DNA of 39,220 bases from Panacagrimonas sp052387695 (GCA_052387695.1 JBQTIX010000174.1:1-39220); one strand, 5' to 3'. Shown: positions 17,854 through 26,408, counted from the first letter of the stretch. Made by a program: numbers and translations. The notes: a model not told the origin generated them from the sequence alone.

Positions 17854-17872
17854 TCCGCAATGTCTGCGGAGG
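17854..17872 (+). promoter_or_regulatory. Hairpin overlapping the integrase Shine-Dalgarno
   Basis: TCCGCA (17854-17859), loop ATGTC and TGCGGA (17865-17870) form a perfect 6-bp stem. The integrase Shine-Dalgarno GGAGG (17868-17872, 9 nt before ATG) starts within the 3' arm, so folding would hide part of it. Translational control of the integrase is plausible. Confidence 0.4.
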
Positions 17873-17881
17873 AAAGAACCT

Positions 17882-18847
17882 ATGTCCGACGAACTGCCGG
17901 ATCACAGCTTTCGTGAAATTCTCGACAATTACGTGCGCCTGCACCGGGCAAGTGCGTCCATGCAACGGCAGCTTGATCTAGTTATCAGGCTCATGGAGGA
18001 GGACGTAGCCGTCACAAGGCCCAGCGAGCTGAATACCGACAAGCAGGTACTGTGGCGGGAGACGATTTTAGAGCGGGCAGCGCCGGTCACGTGGAATAAC
18101 TACCGTCGCCATGTGCAGGTGCTGTTGCGCTATGCGGTGAGCAAAAAGCTGATCGCTGAGAGCCTCTGGGAAGTCGCTTCTGAGCCGGTCGATGAGGTCT
18201 TGCCCAAGACGGTCAACATTGATCGACTGAACGACATCATCGCCTCGTTGGGACGCGAAGGATCGCTGATCGAACCGCATTGGTTCTGGCTAGCAGTGTT
18301 GCGGACGCTGTTCATGACCGGGATCCGCCGCCGCCAGTTGATCGGCCTGACCTGGGCCGACGTGGATTTCGGAGAGTCCGAAATCATCCTGCGCTCGAAG
18401 ACCAGCAAGACCCGCCGGGAGTGGGCGGTTCCAATGATGCCGGCGGTCGCCAGCGATCTGCGCACCGTGGCGGCCAAGACGCGGGCATTGGTGGGCGAGG
18501 AATATATGAGGGATGGTCAGGTCTTCAACCTGACGCTCTTTCTGCGTCGCCGTCGCAATCCGAAGCTCAAGCTGATGAACGAGTGGCACCTCAACAACTT
18601 TTTCCGCGCACTCCAGACGCATCACGGCTTCAAGGCCAGTCCGCACAAGGTGCGGCACACCTTCGCGACCGAGCTGGCGAAGACCGGACGCATCAAGACA
18701 CTGCAACGCATCCTCGGCCATCGCGACGTGCGAACCACGTTCTGCTACGTCCACCCAGACATGGACGAAATGCGCGATCTGGTCTCGAACCTCGGCACCA
18801 AAAAACCCAAGCCGCCGATTGTTGACGGTAATGTCTCGCGCGAGTAG
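17882..18847 (+). CDS. int: Tyrosine recombinase (ICE integrase)
   Basis: 321-aa site-specific recombinase that integrates and excises the element. All catalytic residues are visible: Arg149 (TGIRRRQLIG), a beta-hairpin Lys (173 or 176, SKTSKTRRE), His255-x-x-Arg258 (HKVRH), His280 (LGH) and the nucleophile Tyr289 (TTFCYVHPD). The N-terminal ~100 residues are a helical SAM-like DNA-binding domain. It is Xer-sized, shorter than most ICE integrases. The ATG at 17882 has GGAGG 9 nt upstream. It lies 47 bp after the DUF4400 gene on the same strand and reads toward the tRNA-Lys that is the presumed attachment site. It may therefore be co-transcribed with traI-traD, an uncommon arrangement. Confidence 0.92.
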   Translation: MSDELPDHSFREILDNYVRLHRASASMQRQLDLVIRLMEEDVAVTRPSELNTDKQVLWRETILERAAPVTWNNYRRHVQVLLRYAVSKKLIAESLWEVASEPVDEVLPKTVNIDRLNDIIASLGREGSLIEPHWFWLAVLRTLFMTGIRRRQLIGLTWADVDFGESEIILRSKTSKTRREWAVPMMPAVASDLRTVAAKTRALVGEEYMRDGQVFNLTLFLRRRRNPKLKLMNEWHLNNFFRALQTHHGFKASPHKVRHTFATELAKTGRIKTLQRILGHRDVRTTFCYVHPDMDEMRDLVSNLGTKKPKPPIVDGNVSRE

Positions 18848-18967
18848 CCTGCTGATGCCGGGTTTTCGCGAAATCTTTGCTGGAATCCGTTGACTTCTGA
18901 GGTTGCTGCCTGAGATGGCAGCGCGTTTGTGGGACTCTTCAGCCGCTCGTTCATCGAGTTGCCGCGC

Positions 18968-18998
18968 AAAGAAAAGCCCAGCGTGATGAGCGCCGGGC
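18968..18998 (-). terminator. Rho-independent terminator downstream of tRNA-Lys
   Basis: Read on the minus strand, GCCCGGCG, loop CTCATCA and CGCTGGGC form an 8-bp stem (one G-U pair) followed by TTTTCTTT. It sits 20 bp past the tRNA 3' end, on the ICE side of the junction. It would stop tRNA transcription from running into the integrase gene. Confidence 0.8.
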
Positions 18999-19018
18999 GA
19001 ATTTGCGACGTGAGACAT

Positions 19019-19094
<76 letters not shown>

Positions 19095-19716
19095 CACGTC
19101 AACTTGCAGTCCCTTTACCGTACCGGAGCCGGAACCTTAAATTACTCAATAGGTTAAAACTTAAAAACGTCCCGGAGTAATTCGGTTCAACCTAACCGGA
19201 GCACTTCATGAACAACCTGTCGAGCTAGAGCACTAATTCTAACAGTTCGAGTAGGCTGAGATGAAGCGAAGCGAATCCCGGGTAGTGCATCAGTTTGAAT
19301 TCCAGAACCCCGTTCGTCCCGAGTAGCGCCGGCCCGTTCGTCCCGAGTAGCCGCGCAGCGGGCGTACCGAGGGAAGCGTCGCGTATCGGGCACGCCCGGC
19401 ACCTCGATACGCGGCATTGCTGCGCAATGGCGCTACTCGGTGCGAACGGATTTCAAACTGATGAACTACCGAATCCCGGCATTGCTCAAAGTCTGAATGC
19501 GCTGGATTTTGCTTCGCTCCAACCCAGCCTACGGCCAATGCCGTCAAATCAGGGCGAACGGAAACCGAGAGCAACCTTAACTTAACGAACGGCATTGAGC
19601 CTGCGGGTGCCCGCGCGGTTGCGTTCAGTTCCGGAGGCCGCCTTAACCCCGTTTAGCCAGGAAGGGTCAAGCAACACAGAGACGGGCTTTCACATCGTCA
19701 TTTTGGGGAACGCACG
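19095..19716. other. Repeat-rich intergenic region on chromosome side of tRNA-Lys
   Basis: No gene is supported here. It begins with an AT-rich patch holding an inverted repeat AATTACTC/GAGTAATT (19140-19147, 19175-19182), probably the upstream region of the tRNA. The central part is a nested palindromic repeat (separate entry). Around 19246-19280 (GAAGCGAAGCGAATCCCG) and 19499-19533 (TTTTGCTTCGCTCC) are two oppositely oriented copies of the common gammaproteobacterial AGCGAAGC-type intergenic unit. Confidence 0.5.
19281..19470. repeat. Large nested inverted repeat (CCGAGTAGC-type intergenic element)
   Basis: The left arm (19281-19330) and right arm (19429-19470) are imperfect inverted copies, both containing CATCAGTTTGAA and CGAGTAGCGCC in opposite orientation. 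Inside, CCCGTTCGTCCCGAGTAG is repeated in tandem (19309 and 19333), and GCGTATCG/CGATACGC (19381-19388, 19405-19412) form a perfect hairpin. It looks like a mobile or amplified non-coding palindromic element. Confidence 0.6.
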
Positions 19717-19998
19717 ATGCTTTCGCGTTGGCTTTACATGCACGGCATGCGCAATATTTCGAGAAACTTCCAGATCATTCAGCAACAGGTCCTGACTTCA
19801 GGAGCGTTCTACGTCGCTGTCCTCGTCGATGAAACCGGCAAAGGACAATCGATGAAAATCTACCAAACACCCGATCCGGAGATCAACACGGCGATGGCCT
19901 TCGTCGCGATGGAACCCCGATACAAGCCGGCTGTATGTTCCGGACGGCCCTGCGCCATGTATTTTCCGATCTTCGTCACTTTTGAAGTCAAGCCTTGA
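19717..19998 (+). pseudogene. TonB C-terminal-like fragment
   Basis: 93-aa open frame. Residues about 29-93 follow the TonB_C pattern: a V-V-VDETGKG strand, a helix INTAMAFVAMEPRYKPA and a final strand pair ending FPIFVTFEVKP. A real TonB would also need an N-terminal membrane anchor and a Pro-rich spanning region. Neither is present, and the frame is closed by a stop at 19654. It is best read as the remnant of a TonB-family gene, possibly truncated when the repeats upstream were acquired, although a stand-alone small periplasmic TonB_C protein with an unrecognised start cannot be excluded. A GGGGAA lies 9 nt before the ATG. Confidence 0.4.
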
Positions 19999-20029
19999 AC
20001 CAGCCGGCAGTAATACCATCGGCCACGAC

Positions 20030-21340
20030 ATGAGCCTGCGCACCGAGATTCCGGGCTTCCTCGACCTGTTCGAGATTCACCGCCGAGACCCGGCGGTGTT
20101 TCCATTCCTGCTGCAAAGCGTGGCCGGGCACGCGCAGTCGGGTCGCTTCGACATCCTGTTCGGATTTCCTGGCGAGCGGCTGTCCGGCGCGGAAGGTTTT
20201 GCGGCATTTTCGAGGGCCGTGTCCGATGCAGGCGAGCTTGCGCCATCGGCACAACTGCCGTTCTGCGGCGGCTGGTTTGTCCTGATGGGCTATGAGGCCG
20301 CGACTTTCATCGAGCCGCGCCTGCGCCTGCCGCCGTCGCCCTTCGGCGCGCCCGACTTTGCCGCGGTGCGCTGTACCGCGGCGATCATTCACGATCGCGA
20401 GCGCGATCTGCTGACCTTGGTGACGGAGGGCGATCCGGAGCAGCTTCGATATTTGCGGCAGGTGGTACTGGATGCCGGTCACGCCGTGCCATTGCCCCGG
20501 CGTTCCGATCGGGTCGAAGACCTGGTCGAGGATGATCCTGAGCGATTTCTCGACGGCGTACGCCGCATCCTCGCCTATCTGCATGCGGGCGACGCTTTCC
20601 AGGTCAATCTGTCGCGGGCCTGGCGCGCAGATTTGAAGCAGGGCGTTGGCTACGGTGAACTTTTTCAGGCGTTGCGCAAGGCCAATCCGGCGCCCTTCGC
20701 GGGACTGGCCTTGATCGATGGGGTGGCGATTCTGAGTTCTTCCCCCGAGCGCCTGGTCGAACTCGATGCAGACCGGGTGCAGACGCGGCCGATTGCCGGC
20801 ACCCGTCCGCGCGGCGCGGGGCTCGACGATGCGCACATGCAGAGCCAGCTCATCGGCAACCTCAAGGAACGCGCCGAACACCTGATGCTGCTCGACCTTG
20901 AACGCAACGACCTTGGCCGCGTGTGCCGGCCTGGAAGCATCGAGGTGAACGAGCTGATGAAGCTGGAGACCTATGCCCACGTGCACCACATCGTGTCCAA
21001 CGTGCGGGGCCGCCTGCGTCCCGGCATCGGCCCGGGCGAGGTGTTGCGCGCGGTGTTTCCGGGCGGAACCATCACCGGATGCCCCAAGCTGCGCGCCATG
21101 GAAATCATCGCAGAACTCGAAGGCGAAGGGCGCGGCCCATATACCGGCGCAATGGGTTACGTTTCGCGCTGCGGACGCATGGACACCAGCATCCTGATTC
21201 GCAGCCTGGTGGTCGAGAGAGGTCGAGTGACCTTGCGTGCGGGCGCCGGCATCGTGGCCGATTCGAAACCCGAGGCGGAACTGGCGGAGACGCGCGCCAA
21301 GGCGCACGGATTGTTGCTCGCGCTGGGAGCGGTGCCGTGA
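20030..21340 (+). CDS. pabB: Aminodeoxychorismate synthase component I
   Basis: 436-aa chorismate-utilising enzyme that, with a PabA glutaminase, makes 4-amino-4-deoxychorismate for folate. Family motifs are present: AGDAFQVNLSRAW (near 195), PIAGTRPRG (near 250), ERAEHLMLLDLERNDLGRV (near 285), GGTITGCPKLRAMEII (near 350) and GAGIVADSKPEAE near the end. The position after PI is Ala rather than the Lys of E. coli PabB, and the usual TGAPK reads TGCPK; both are tolerated in the family. Linkage to pabC favours PabB over TrpE. The ATG at 20030 gives a standard N-terminus, with only a weak Shine-Dalgarno. It overlaps pabC (GTGA). Confidence 0.9.
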   Translation: MSLRTEIPGFLDLFEIHRRDPAVFPFLLQSVAGHAQSGRFDILFGFPGERLSGAEGFAAFSRAVSDAGELAPSAQLPFCGGWFVLMGYEAATFIEPRLRLPPSPFGAPDFAAVRCTAAIIHDRERDLLTLVTEGDPEQLRYLRQVVLDAGHAVPLPRRSDRVEDLVEDDPERFLDGVRRILAYLHAGDAFQVNLSRAWRADLKQGVGYGELFQALRKANPAPFAGLALIDGVAILSSSPERLVELDADRVQTRPIAGTRPRGAGLDDAHMQSQLIGNLKERAEHLMLLDLERNDLGRVCRPGSIEVNELMKLETYAHVHHIVSNVRGRLRPGIGPGEVLRAVFPGGTITGCPKLRAMEIIAELEGEGRGPYTGAMGYVSRCGRMDTSILIRSLVVERGRVTLRAGAGIVADSKPEAELAETRAKAHGLLLALGAVP

Positions 21341-22167
21341 GTCTGCAAGCCTTGTTCAACGGTCGTGAACTGGATCCGGTGCTGGCCGGGACGCGCGGGC
21401 TCAATTACGGCGACGGCGTGTTCCGAACCCTGCTGGTGATCGGGGGATGTCTCGTCGATCTCGATCGGCAACTGCAGAAATTGCGGGATGACGCGCAGGC
21501 GCTGGACCTGGATCCTCCCGACCATGCGCTGCTTCGAGGGGAACTCGAAACCCTGGCGCAGGCCCCCGACGAAGACGCTGCGCTGCGCGTCACCCTGAGT
21601 CGTGCAGACAGCGGACGCGGCTACGCGCCTGCCGGTCGAACCTGTGACCGGCTGATCCATCGGCGCCCGCTGCCCGCTTCTCCGCGAAGCTGCTGGACCG
21701 ACGGGATCGAGGCTCGCTGGAGTCCGGTCCTGCTCGGCATCCAGCCGCGCCTGGCCGGCATCAAACATCTCAACCGCCTGGAGCAGGTGCTGGCGAGTCG
21801 CGACTGGGAGCCGGATCAGCACGAGGCGCTGATGTGCGATGCCGAGGGTCGGGTGACCTGCGGAACGCGCAGCAACGCGTTCTTCGTGATCGACCATCTG
21901 CTGGTGACGCCGGAGGTTTCCCGCGCCGGTGTTGCGGGAATGATGCGCGCCCGTCTGATCGAGTTGACGCGTGCCAACGGCATCGGCTGCGAGATCGGCG
22001 TCGTATCTCCGGACGAAGTGCGGCACGCGTCGGAGGCATTTGTCTGCAACAGTCTCATCGGCATCTGGCCGCTGCGCCGCATCGGTAGCAGACTGGAGCT
22101 GCCCGCGCCGGGCCCGGTCACGCGCCGCGTGATGGAGCTGCTGGCGCATCCCTGGAGCGGAGCATGA
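21337..22167 (+). CDS. pabC: Aminodeoxychorismate lyase
   Basis: 276-aa class IV PLP enzyme that converts aminodeoxychorismate to p-aminobenzoate and pyruvate in folate synthesis. The GTG start at 21337 overlaps the pabB stop and begins VSLQALFNGREL; the reading frame is open upstream inside pabB, but only this start gives the family N-terminus. GLNYGDGVFRTL near residue 27, the PLP-binding Lys in GIKHLNRLEQV near residue 140, and E-G-VTCGTRSNAFFV near 172 match PabC. It overlaps mltG by 4 bp. Confidence 0.92.
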   Translation: MSLQALFNGRELDPVLAGTRGLNYGDGVFRTLLVIGGCLVDLDRQLQKLRDDAQALDLDPPDHALLRGELETLAQAPDEDAALRVTLSRADSGRGYAPAGRTCDRLIHRRPLPASPRSCWTDGIEARWSPVLLGIQPRLAGIKHLNRLEQVLASRDWEPDQHEALMCDAEGRVTCGTRSNAFFVIDHLLVTPEVSRAGVAGMMRARLIELTRANGIGCEIGVVSPDEVRHASEAFVCNSLIGIWPLRRIGSRLELPAPGPVTRRVMELLAHPWSGA

Positions 22168-23183
22168 AGAGTTTCTTCCTGCGGTTTCTGTTGCTGGTGT
22201 TGATGCTGGGCGCGGGTGCCGCCCTCATCGGATTCGACGCGCGCGAACAACTCAGCGCGCCGTTGTCGATTGCCTCGCCGCTGCGCTTCGAGATTGCCCC
22301 GGGCAGTCGCCTGCGCGCGGGGGTCGCCGCCCTGCGAGATCGCGGGATGTTTGCCAACCTGCGCCAGCCGCTGTACTTCGAACTGTGGGCGCGTGTCTCG
22401 GGCGAGGCGCAGATGATCAAGGCCGGCGAGTACGCGCTCGAACCTGGGTTGTCCAGCCTCGACATCCTCGCGCTGTGGGTCAGCGGCAGAATCGTGCTGC
22501 ACGAAGTCACCCTGGTCGAGGGTCTGCGCTTCGACCAGGCACTGAAACTCGTGACCGGGCATCCAGAGCTTCGGAAAACCCTGACGGACCTGAATCCCGA
22601 AGCAGTGATGGCCGCGCTGGGCGCGCCGGGCGTGCATCCGGAAGGCCGCATCTTTCCGGATACTTATCGTTTTCCCCGCGGCACCACGGATGTGGCGGTG
22701 CTGCGTCAGGGGCTGGAGGCCATGAACCGCACCCTTGCCGAGGCCTGGGCCGCGCGTGCGCCGGACCTGCCCTATGCCCGGCCGGAAGAGGCGCTGGTCA
22801 TGGCTTCGATCGTGGAGAAAGAGACCGGACGGGGTGAGGAACGCGCGCGCATCGCGGGCGTATTCGTGCGGCGGCTGGTGCAAGGCATGCGGCTTCAAAC
22901 CGATCCGACCGTGATCTACGGTCTGGGCGCGGGTTTCGACGGCAATCTGCGCAAGCGTGACCTGCTGGCCGACGGGCCATACAACACCTATGCGCGAACC
23001 GGCCTGCCGCCGACGCCGATCTGCCTGCCGGGTCGCGCGGCGATCGAGGCGGCGCTGCATCCCGAGCCGGGCACCGAGCTGTTTTTCGTCGCGCGCGGCG
23101 ATGGCTCGCACGAGTTTTCGACGACGCTGAGCGAACACGAGGCCGCGGTGCGCAAGTTTCAGCTCGGGCAGGGGGGCGGATGA
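22164..23183 (+). CDS. mltG: Endolytic murein transglycosylase
   Basis: 339-aa inner-membrane lytic transglycosylase (YceG family) that cuts nascent glycan strands and so ends their elongation. An N-terminal membrane anchor (FFLRFLLLVLMLGAGAALIGF) is followed by a LysM-like segment and the catalytic domain. ALVMASIVEKETG (near residue 215) contains the catalytic Glu. LQTDPTVIYGLG, YNTYARTGLPPTPI and the FVARGDGSHEFS end are typical. ATGA overlaps link it to both pabC and tmk, the arrangement known from other gammaproteobacteria. Confidence 0.95.
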   Translation: MKSFFLRFLLLVLMLGAGAALIGFDAREQLSAPLSIASPLRFEIAPGSRLRAGVAALRDRGMFANLRQPLYFELWARVSGEAQMIKAGEYALEPGLSSLDILALWVSGRIVLHEVTLVEGLRFDQALKLVTGHPELRKTLTDLNPEAVMAALGAPGVHPEGRIFPDTYRFPRGTTDVAVLRQGLEAMNRTLAEAWAARAPDLPYARPEEALVMASIVEKETGRGEERARIAGVFVRRLVQGMRLQTDPTVIYGLGAGFDGNLRKRDLLADGPYNTYARTGLPPTPICLPGRAAIEAALHPEPGTELFFVARGDGSHEFSTTLSEHEAAVRKFQLGQGGG

Positions 23184-23806
23184 AAGCGGCGGGCAGACTG
23201 ATCACGCTGGAAGGCGGCGAGGGCGCCGGCAAGTCCACGCAGGTGCGCACGGTCACCGCCTGGCTCGAAGCGCGCGGGCACCGGGTCGTGCCCACCCGGG
23301 AGCCGGGCGGCTCGAAGCTCGCGGAAGCCATTCGCGGCATCGTCCTCGGCGACTGGGCGGAGGGGGTCAGCGCCGAAACCGAGTTGCTGCTGATGTTCGC
23401 GGCGCGCGCGGCGCATGTGACGGGTCTGATCCGTCCCGCGCTGGATCACGGCGACGATGTGGTCTGCGACCGGTTTGTCGATGCGAGCTGGGCCTATCAG
23501 GGCGCGGGGCGTGGCATTGCTTCGACGCATCTGGCGGCGCTCGAAGACCTGGTGCTCGGGGATCTGCGCCCGACGCTCACTCTGGTTTTTGATCTGGCGC
23601 CGGAAACCGGGCTGGCGCGCGCCCGACATCGCGGCGACGCCAACCGCTTCGAGGCCGAAAACCTCGCCTTCATGTCGAGGGTGCGGCGGGCCTATCTCGA
23701 TCGTGCTGCTGCTGATCCGGCACGCTACGCGGTGATCGACGCGACGCCGTCGATCGAGCAGGTTCACGAAGCCGTGATCCATGCGCTGGAGTCGCGGCTG
23801 GCGTGA
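23180..23806 (+). CDS. tmk: Thymidylate kinase
   Basis: 208-aa dTMP kinase making dTDP for DNA synthesis. The P-loop LEGGEGAGKST (residues 10-20), TREPGGSKLAEAIR, the DRFVDASWAYQGAGR segment (near 95) and a Gly/Arg-rich LID follow the family order. Length is normal. It overlaps mltG by 4 bp and is followed 54 bp later by holB. Confidence 0.96.
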   Translation: MKAAGRLITLEGGEGAGKSTQVRTVTAWLEARGHRVVPTREPGGSKLAEAIRGIVLGDWAEGVSAETELLLMFAARAAHVTGLIRPALDHGDDVVCDRFVDASWAYQGAGRGIASTHLAALEDLVLGDLRPTLTLVFDLAPETGLARARHRGDANRFEAENLAFMSRVRRAYLDRAAADPARYAVIDATPSIEQVHEAVIHALESRLA

Positions 23807-23860
23807 GCACCCCACAAAATAAAGAGCTGCTTCATGGTTGAATCCCGGAGGGACGATCGC

Positions 23861-24886
23861 ATGAGCCCGGATATCCTGCCCTGGCACGCACAAATCTGGT
23901 CGCAGCTCCAGTCGGCTCGCGCGGCGGGACGACTCGCTCATGCTTTGCTGCTATCGGGGCCACGCGGTGTGGGCAAGCAGGCCTTCGCAAGGCGGCTGGC
24001 GGCGAGCCTGCTGTGTGAGGCGCGCCTGACGGATGGCGCTGCCTGCGGCCGTTGCCGCGGATGCGTGCAACAGCAGGCGGGGACGCATCCCAACCTGATC
24101 TGGCTGGCGCGCGAAATCAACGAGAAAACCGACAAGGAAAAGCGCGATATTTCGATGGAGCAGTTGCGCACGATGATGGAGCGGCTGACGCTCTCGACGC
24201 ATTACGCACAGTCGCGGGTGGTGGTGATCGATCCGGCCGACGCCCTGAATACAGCGGGCGTCAACGCCCTGCTCAAGACCATCGAAGAACCACCGGCCGG
24301 CAGTCACGTCGTGCTGATTTCCGAGCGACCGATGGCGCTGGCGGCGACGCTGCGCAGCCGCTGTCAGCGCTTGAGCTTTTCGGTGCCTGACCCTGATGCC
24401 GCCTGCGTCTGGTTGCGTGCGGCCGAACCGGGTATCGACGCCAGTGCCGCGCTGGCCGAGACCGGCGGCGCGCCATTGGCAGCACTTGCAGCCCATCGCG
24501 AAGGCTTGCTCGATCGACATCGTCAATGGCGCCAAACCTTGGCAGAACTGGCCGAGCAGCGGATCGATCCCTTGACCGCGGCCTCCCGCGTGGACAAGGA
24601 GACGGTGGAAGACTGGTTGCGATCCCTGGTCGGTTTCCTGCACCAGTTGCTGCGGGCGCAATGCGGGATCGGTCAGCCCAACGCTGCGCTCGCGCGTCTG
24701 GCGCAAGCAGTGGGACCGGAGGTGACCGAGTCCATGCTGGCCGAGACCGTTGAAGGCCAGCGCCGCCTGGCCGGTAACGCCAACCCGGCGTTGCTGATCG
24801 AATCTCTTATGATCGGCTGGTGGCGTCGCACGCTGCCCGTCCCGTCCCCCAACCGATCCTCGCGCGCATCATCCGCATCGTCATGA
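23861..24886 (+). CDS. holB: DNA polymerase III delta' subunit
   Basis: 341-aa clamp-loader subunit. Walker A-like SGPRGVGKQAFA near residue 30, a four-cysteine zinc module (C-E-A...C-GRCRGC) around 50-68, LLKTIEEPPAGSHVVLIS near 135 and the SRC motif (LRSRCQRLSF) near 165 are typical. The ATG at 23861 was chosen over the in-frame ATG at 23834 because GGAGGGA lies about 7 nt upstream. The stop overlaps the pilZ start (ATGA). Confidence 0.94.
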   Translation: MSPDILPWHAQIWSQLQSARAAGRLAHALLLSGPRGVGKQAFARRLAASLLCEARLTDGAACGRCRGCVQQQAGTHPNLIWLAREINEKTDKEKRDISMEQLRTMMERLTLSTHYAQSRVVVIDPADALNTAGVNALLKTIEEPPAGSHVVLISERPMALAATLRSRCQRLSFSVPDPDAACVWLRAAEPGIDASAALAETGGAPLAALAAHREGLLDRHRQWRQTLAELAEQRIDPLTAASRVDKETVEDWLRSLVGFLHQLLRAQCGIGQPNAALARLAQAVGPEVTESMLAETVEGQRRLAGNANPALLIESLMIGWWRRTLPVPSPNRSSRASSASS

Positions 24887-25248
24887 GTACGCCCCCCCCG
24901 CGTCCCGGCGGCACCCAGCCCAGCATCCTGACGCTCAACATCAAGGACAAGAGCGCGCTGTACGTCGCCTACATGCCGTTCATCAAGAACGGGGGGCTGT
25001 TCATTCCCACGGCCAAGGAATACCGGCTCGGAGACGAGGTGTTCATCCTGCTCACCCTGATGGATAACTCGGAGCGGCTGCCGGTCGCCGGCAAGGTGGT
25101 CTGGGTGACTCCTCGCGCCGCGCAGGGCAAGCGTGTACAGGGCATCGGCGTGCAGTTCAGCATGCAGGATTCGGGTGCCACGCAGCAGAAGATCGAGACC
25201 TTGCTGGCAGGTTCGCTGGGGGTGGAGCGGCCGACGCACACGATGTAG
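24883..25248 (+). CDS. pilZ: Type IV pilus assembly protein PilZ
   Basis: 121-aa PilZ-domain protein coupled to holB by ATGA, as in Pseudomonas and Xanthomonas. The beta-barrel core is seen in ILTLNIKDKSALYVAYMP, GGLFIPT, VFILLTLMDN and GKVVWVTP. The c-di-GMP-binding RxxxR and (D/N)xSxxG motifs are absent, placing it with the type IV pilus PilZ that acts through protein contacts (PilB, FimX in Xanthomonas) rather than by binding the nucleotide. An alternative in-frame start at 24820 lies inside holB and is unlikely. Confidence 0.9.
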   Translation: MSTPPPRPGGTQPSILTLNIKDKSALYVAYMPFIKNGGLFIPTAKEYRLGDEVFILLTLMDNSERLPVAGKVVWVTPRAAQGKRVQGIGVQFSMQDSGATQQKIETLLAGSLGVERPTHTM

Positions 25249-25271
25249 GAGTAGTTTCCCGAGGCGGAGCC

Positions 25272-26321
25272 TCAGCAGACTCCCCCTAGCCCGCCGTCGA
25301 GAATCCAGGCGTCAAAACCTTTCTGGGTCAGGACGAACGAGGCCACGGAACTCCTGCGGCCGGTATCGCAGATACAGATGTAACTGAGTTGCGGATCGAG
25401 CTGGGCGGTCCGCATGCGCAACATGTACAGCGGGATGTTGAAGCTGCCGGGCAGATGGCGGTTCATGAACTCGCTCGGCAGCCGCACGTCGAGATAACGC
25501 GCTGCCCCGCTCGCCACCCGCTGCGCCGCTTCGGCGTGCGGCGTGCGCCGCGCCAGCGGTTCGTTGAGCAGGATCTGGAAGTCCTGCTTGGCCAGGCGCA
25601 TCAGGCTGCCGCGTGTGAGCATGGTGACGGTGGCGTTGCGTGGCGCGTCCGCAATCAGGGACTCTTCGCCGAAACAGGAGCCGGTTTCGAGTTCGGCCAA
25701 TCGCACCGATCTCTGGTTGGGCTGCTCGCGGGTGACCAGGCAACGCCCTTTGGTGATGACATAAAAGAAGTCCCCTTCGTCGCCCTGGCGCACAATCACC
25801 TGGCCCGCACGGGCCTCGATGCGCTCCATGCGCAGGAACATCGCCTGCAGATTGGCCGGTGGCACCCTCTGGAACGATCGCATCTGTAACAGGCGCGTCA
25901 TCCAGTCGTCGCTGTCCCGGGGCGCGGTGGACTGCAATTCGCCGACCTCGAAGGAATCGGACTGATCCCAGGTCAGGATCACGTCGAGCAGGTGGCCATC
26001 GATCTGCAGGCAGCTCACATCGGTGACGCAGCGGGCATCGAATTTTCTGGGTGATGCGTGCGCGATGCGGTGCCGCGCCTCTTCGCTTCCGGCCGACAAG
26101 CCCACGGTGCCGTGACCCCATTGGTCGAGCAGATCGAGGGTTCCTTCGACCAGGAACAGGGCGCCGCCGGAAATGTCCCCGATCCGGAACAGATATTCCC
26201 CCTGGCGTCGGTGCAGCAATACGGACTTGCGCGCCAGATCGACCTGACGCTCGCGTCGTAATCCCCCCAAGGGAACGAAGCGGGAAAACAGGGTTGCGAT
26301 CGCTGGGTCGGTGCCGCTCAT
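25272..26321 (-). CDS. Protein with two cNMP-binding domains and a C-terminal rhodanese domain
   Basis: 349-aa cytoplasmic protein. The first cNMP-like domain (about 10-120) keeps the fold pattern (GEYLFRIGD, FLVEGTLDLL) but lacks a phosphate-binding cassette. The second (about 145-260) has GSCFGEESLIADAPRNATV, a good cassette with the conserved Glu and Arg. The C-terminal domain (about 265-349) is rhodanese-like (YLDVRLPSEF, HLPGSFNIP) with Cys318 in CDTGRRS as the possible sulfur-carrying residue. No DNA-binding helix-turn-helix is seen, so it is not a CRP-type regulator. It is convergent with pilZ. It may link cyclic-nucleotide level to sulfur or redox chemistry (inference). Confidence 0.82.
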   Translation of the reverse strand: MSGTDPAIATLFSRFVPLGGLRRERQVDLARKSVLLHRRQGEYLFRIGDISGGALFLVEGTLDLLDQWGHGTVGLSAGSEEARHRIAHASPRKFDARCVTDVSCLQIDGHLLDVILTWDQSDSFEVGELQSTAPRDSDDWMTRLLQMRSFQRVPPANLQAMFLRMERIEARAGQVIVRQGDEGDFFYVITKGRCLVTREQPNQRSVRLAELETGSCFGEESLIADAPRNATVTMLTRGSLMRLAKQDFQILLNEPLARRTPHAEAAQRVASGAARYLDVRLPSEFMNRHLPGSFNIPLYMLRMRTAQLDPQLSYICICDTGRRSSVASFVLTQKGFDAWILDGGLGGVC

Positions 26322-26378
26322 CGAGGTGCTCTAGGCCGCTGCGACTTGTGCCAGAATCCCGCATTCACTTCGGCCGGA

Positions 26379-26408
26379 TTGACGATAACTTCGACTGGAG
26401 ACGATACA
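26379..26408 (+). promoter_or_regulatory. Candidate sigma-70 promoter upstream of the dksA-like gene
   Basis: TTGACG (26379-26384), an 18-bp spacer and GATACA (26403-26408) lie in the 331-bp divergent gap. If used, the transcript would have a leader of about 240 nt that includes the small open frame at 26551. Nothing else definite is seen in this gap. Confidence 0.35.

Noticed and set aside
19988..21307. 439-codon minus-strand open frame opposite pabB
   Set aside because: Shadow frame; pabB motifs on the plus strand are unambiguous.
20030..21340. Anthranilate synthase (trpE) for the chorismate enzyme
   Set aside because: PIAGT is compatible with TrpE, but AGDAFQVNLS and the overlapping pabC favour PabB.
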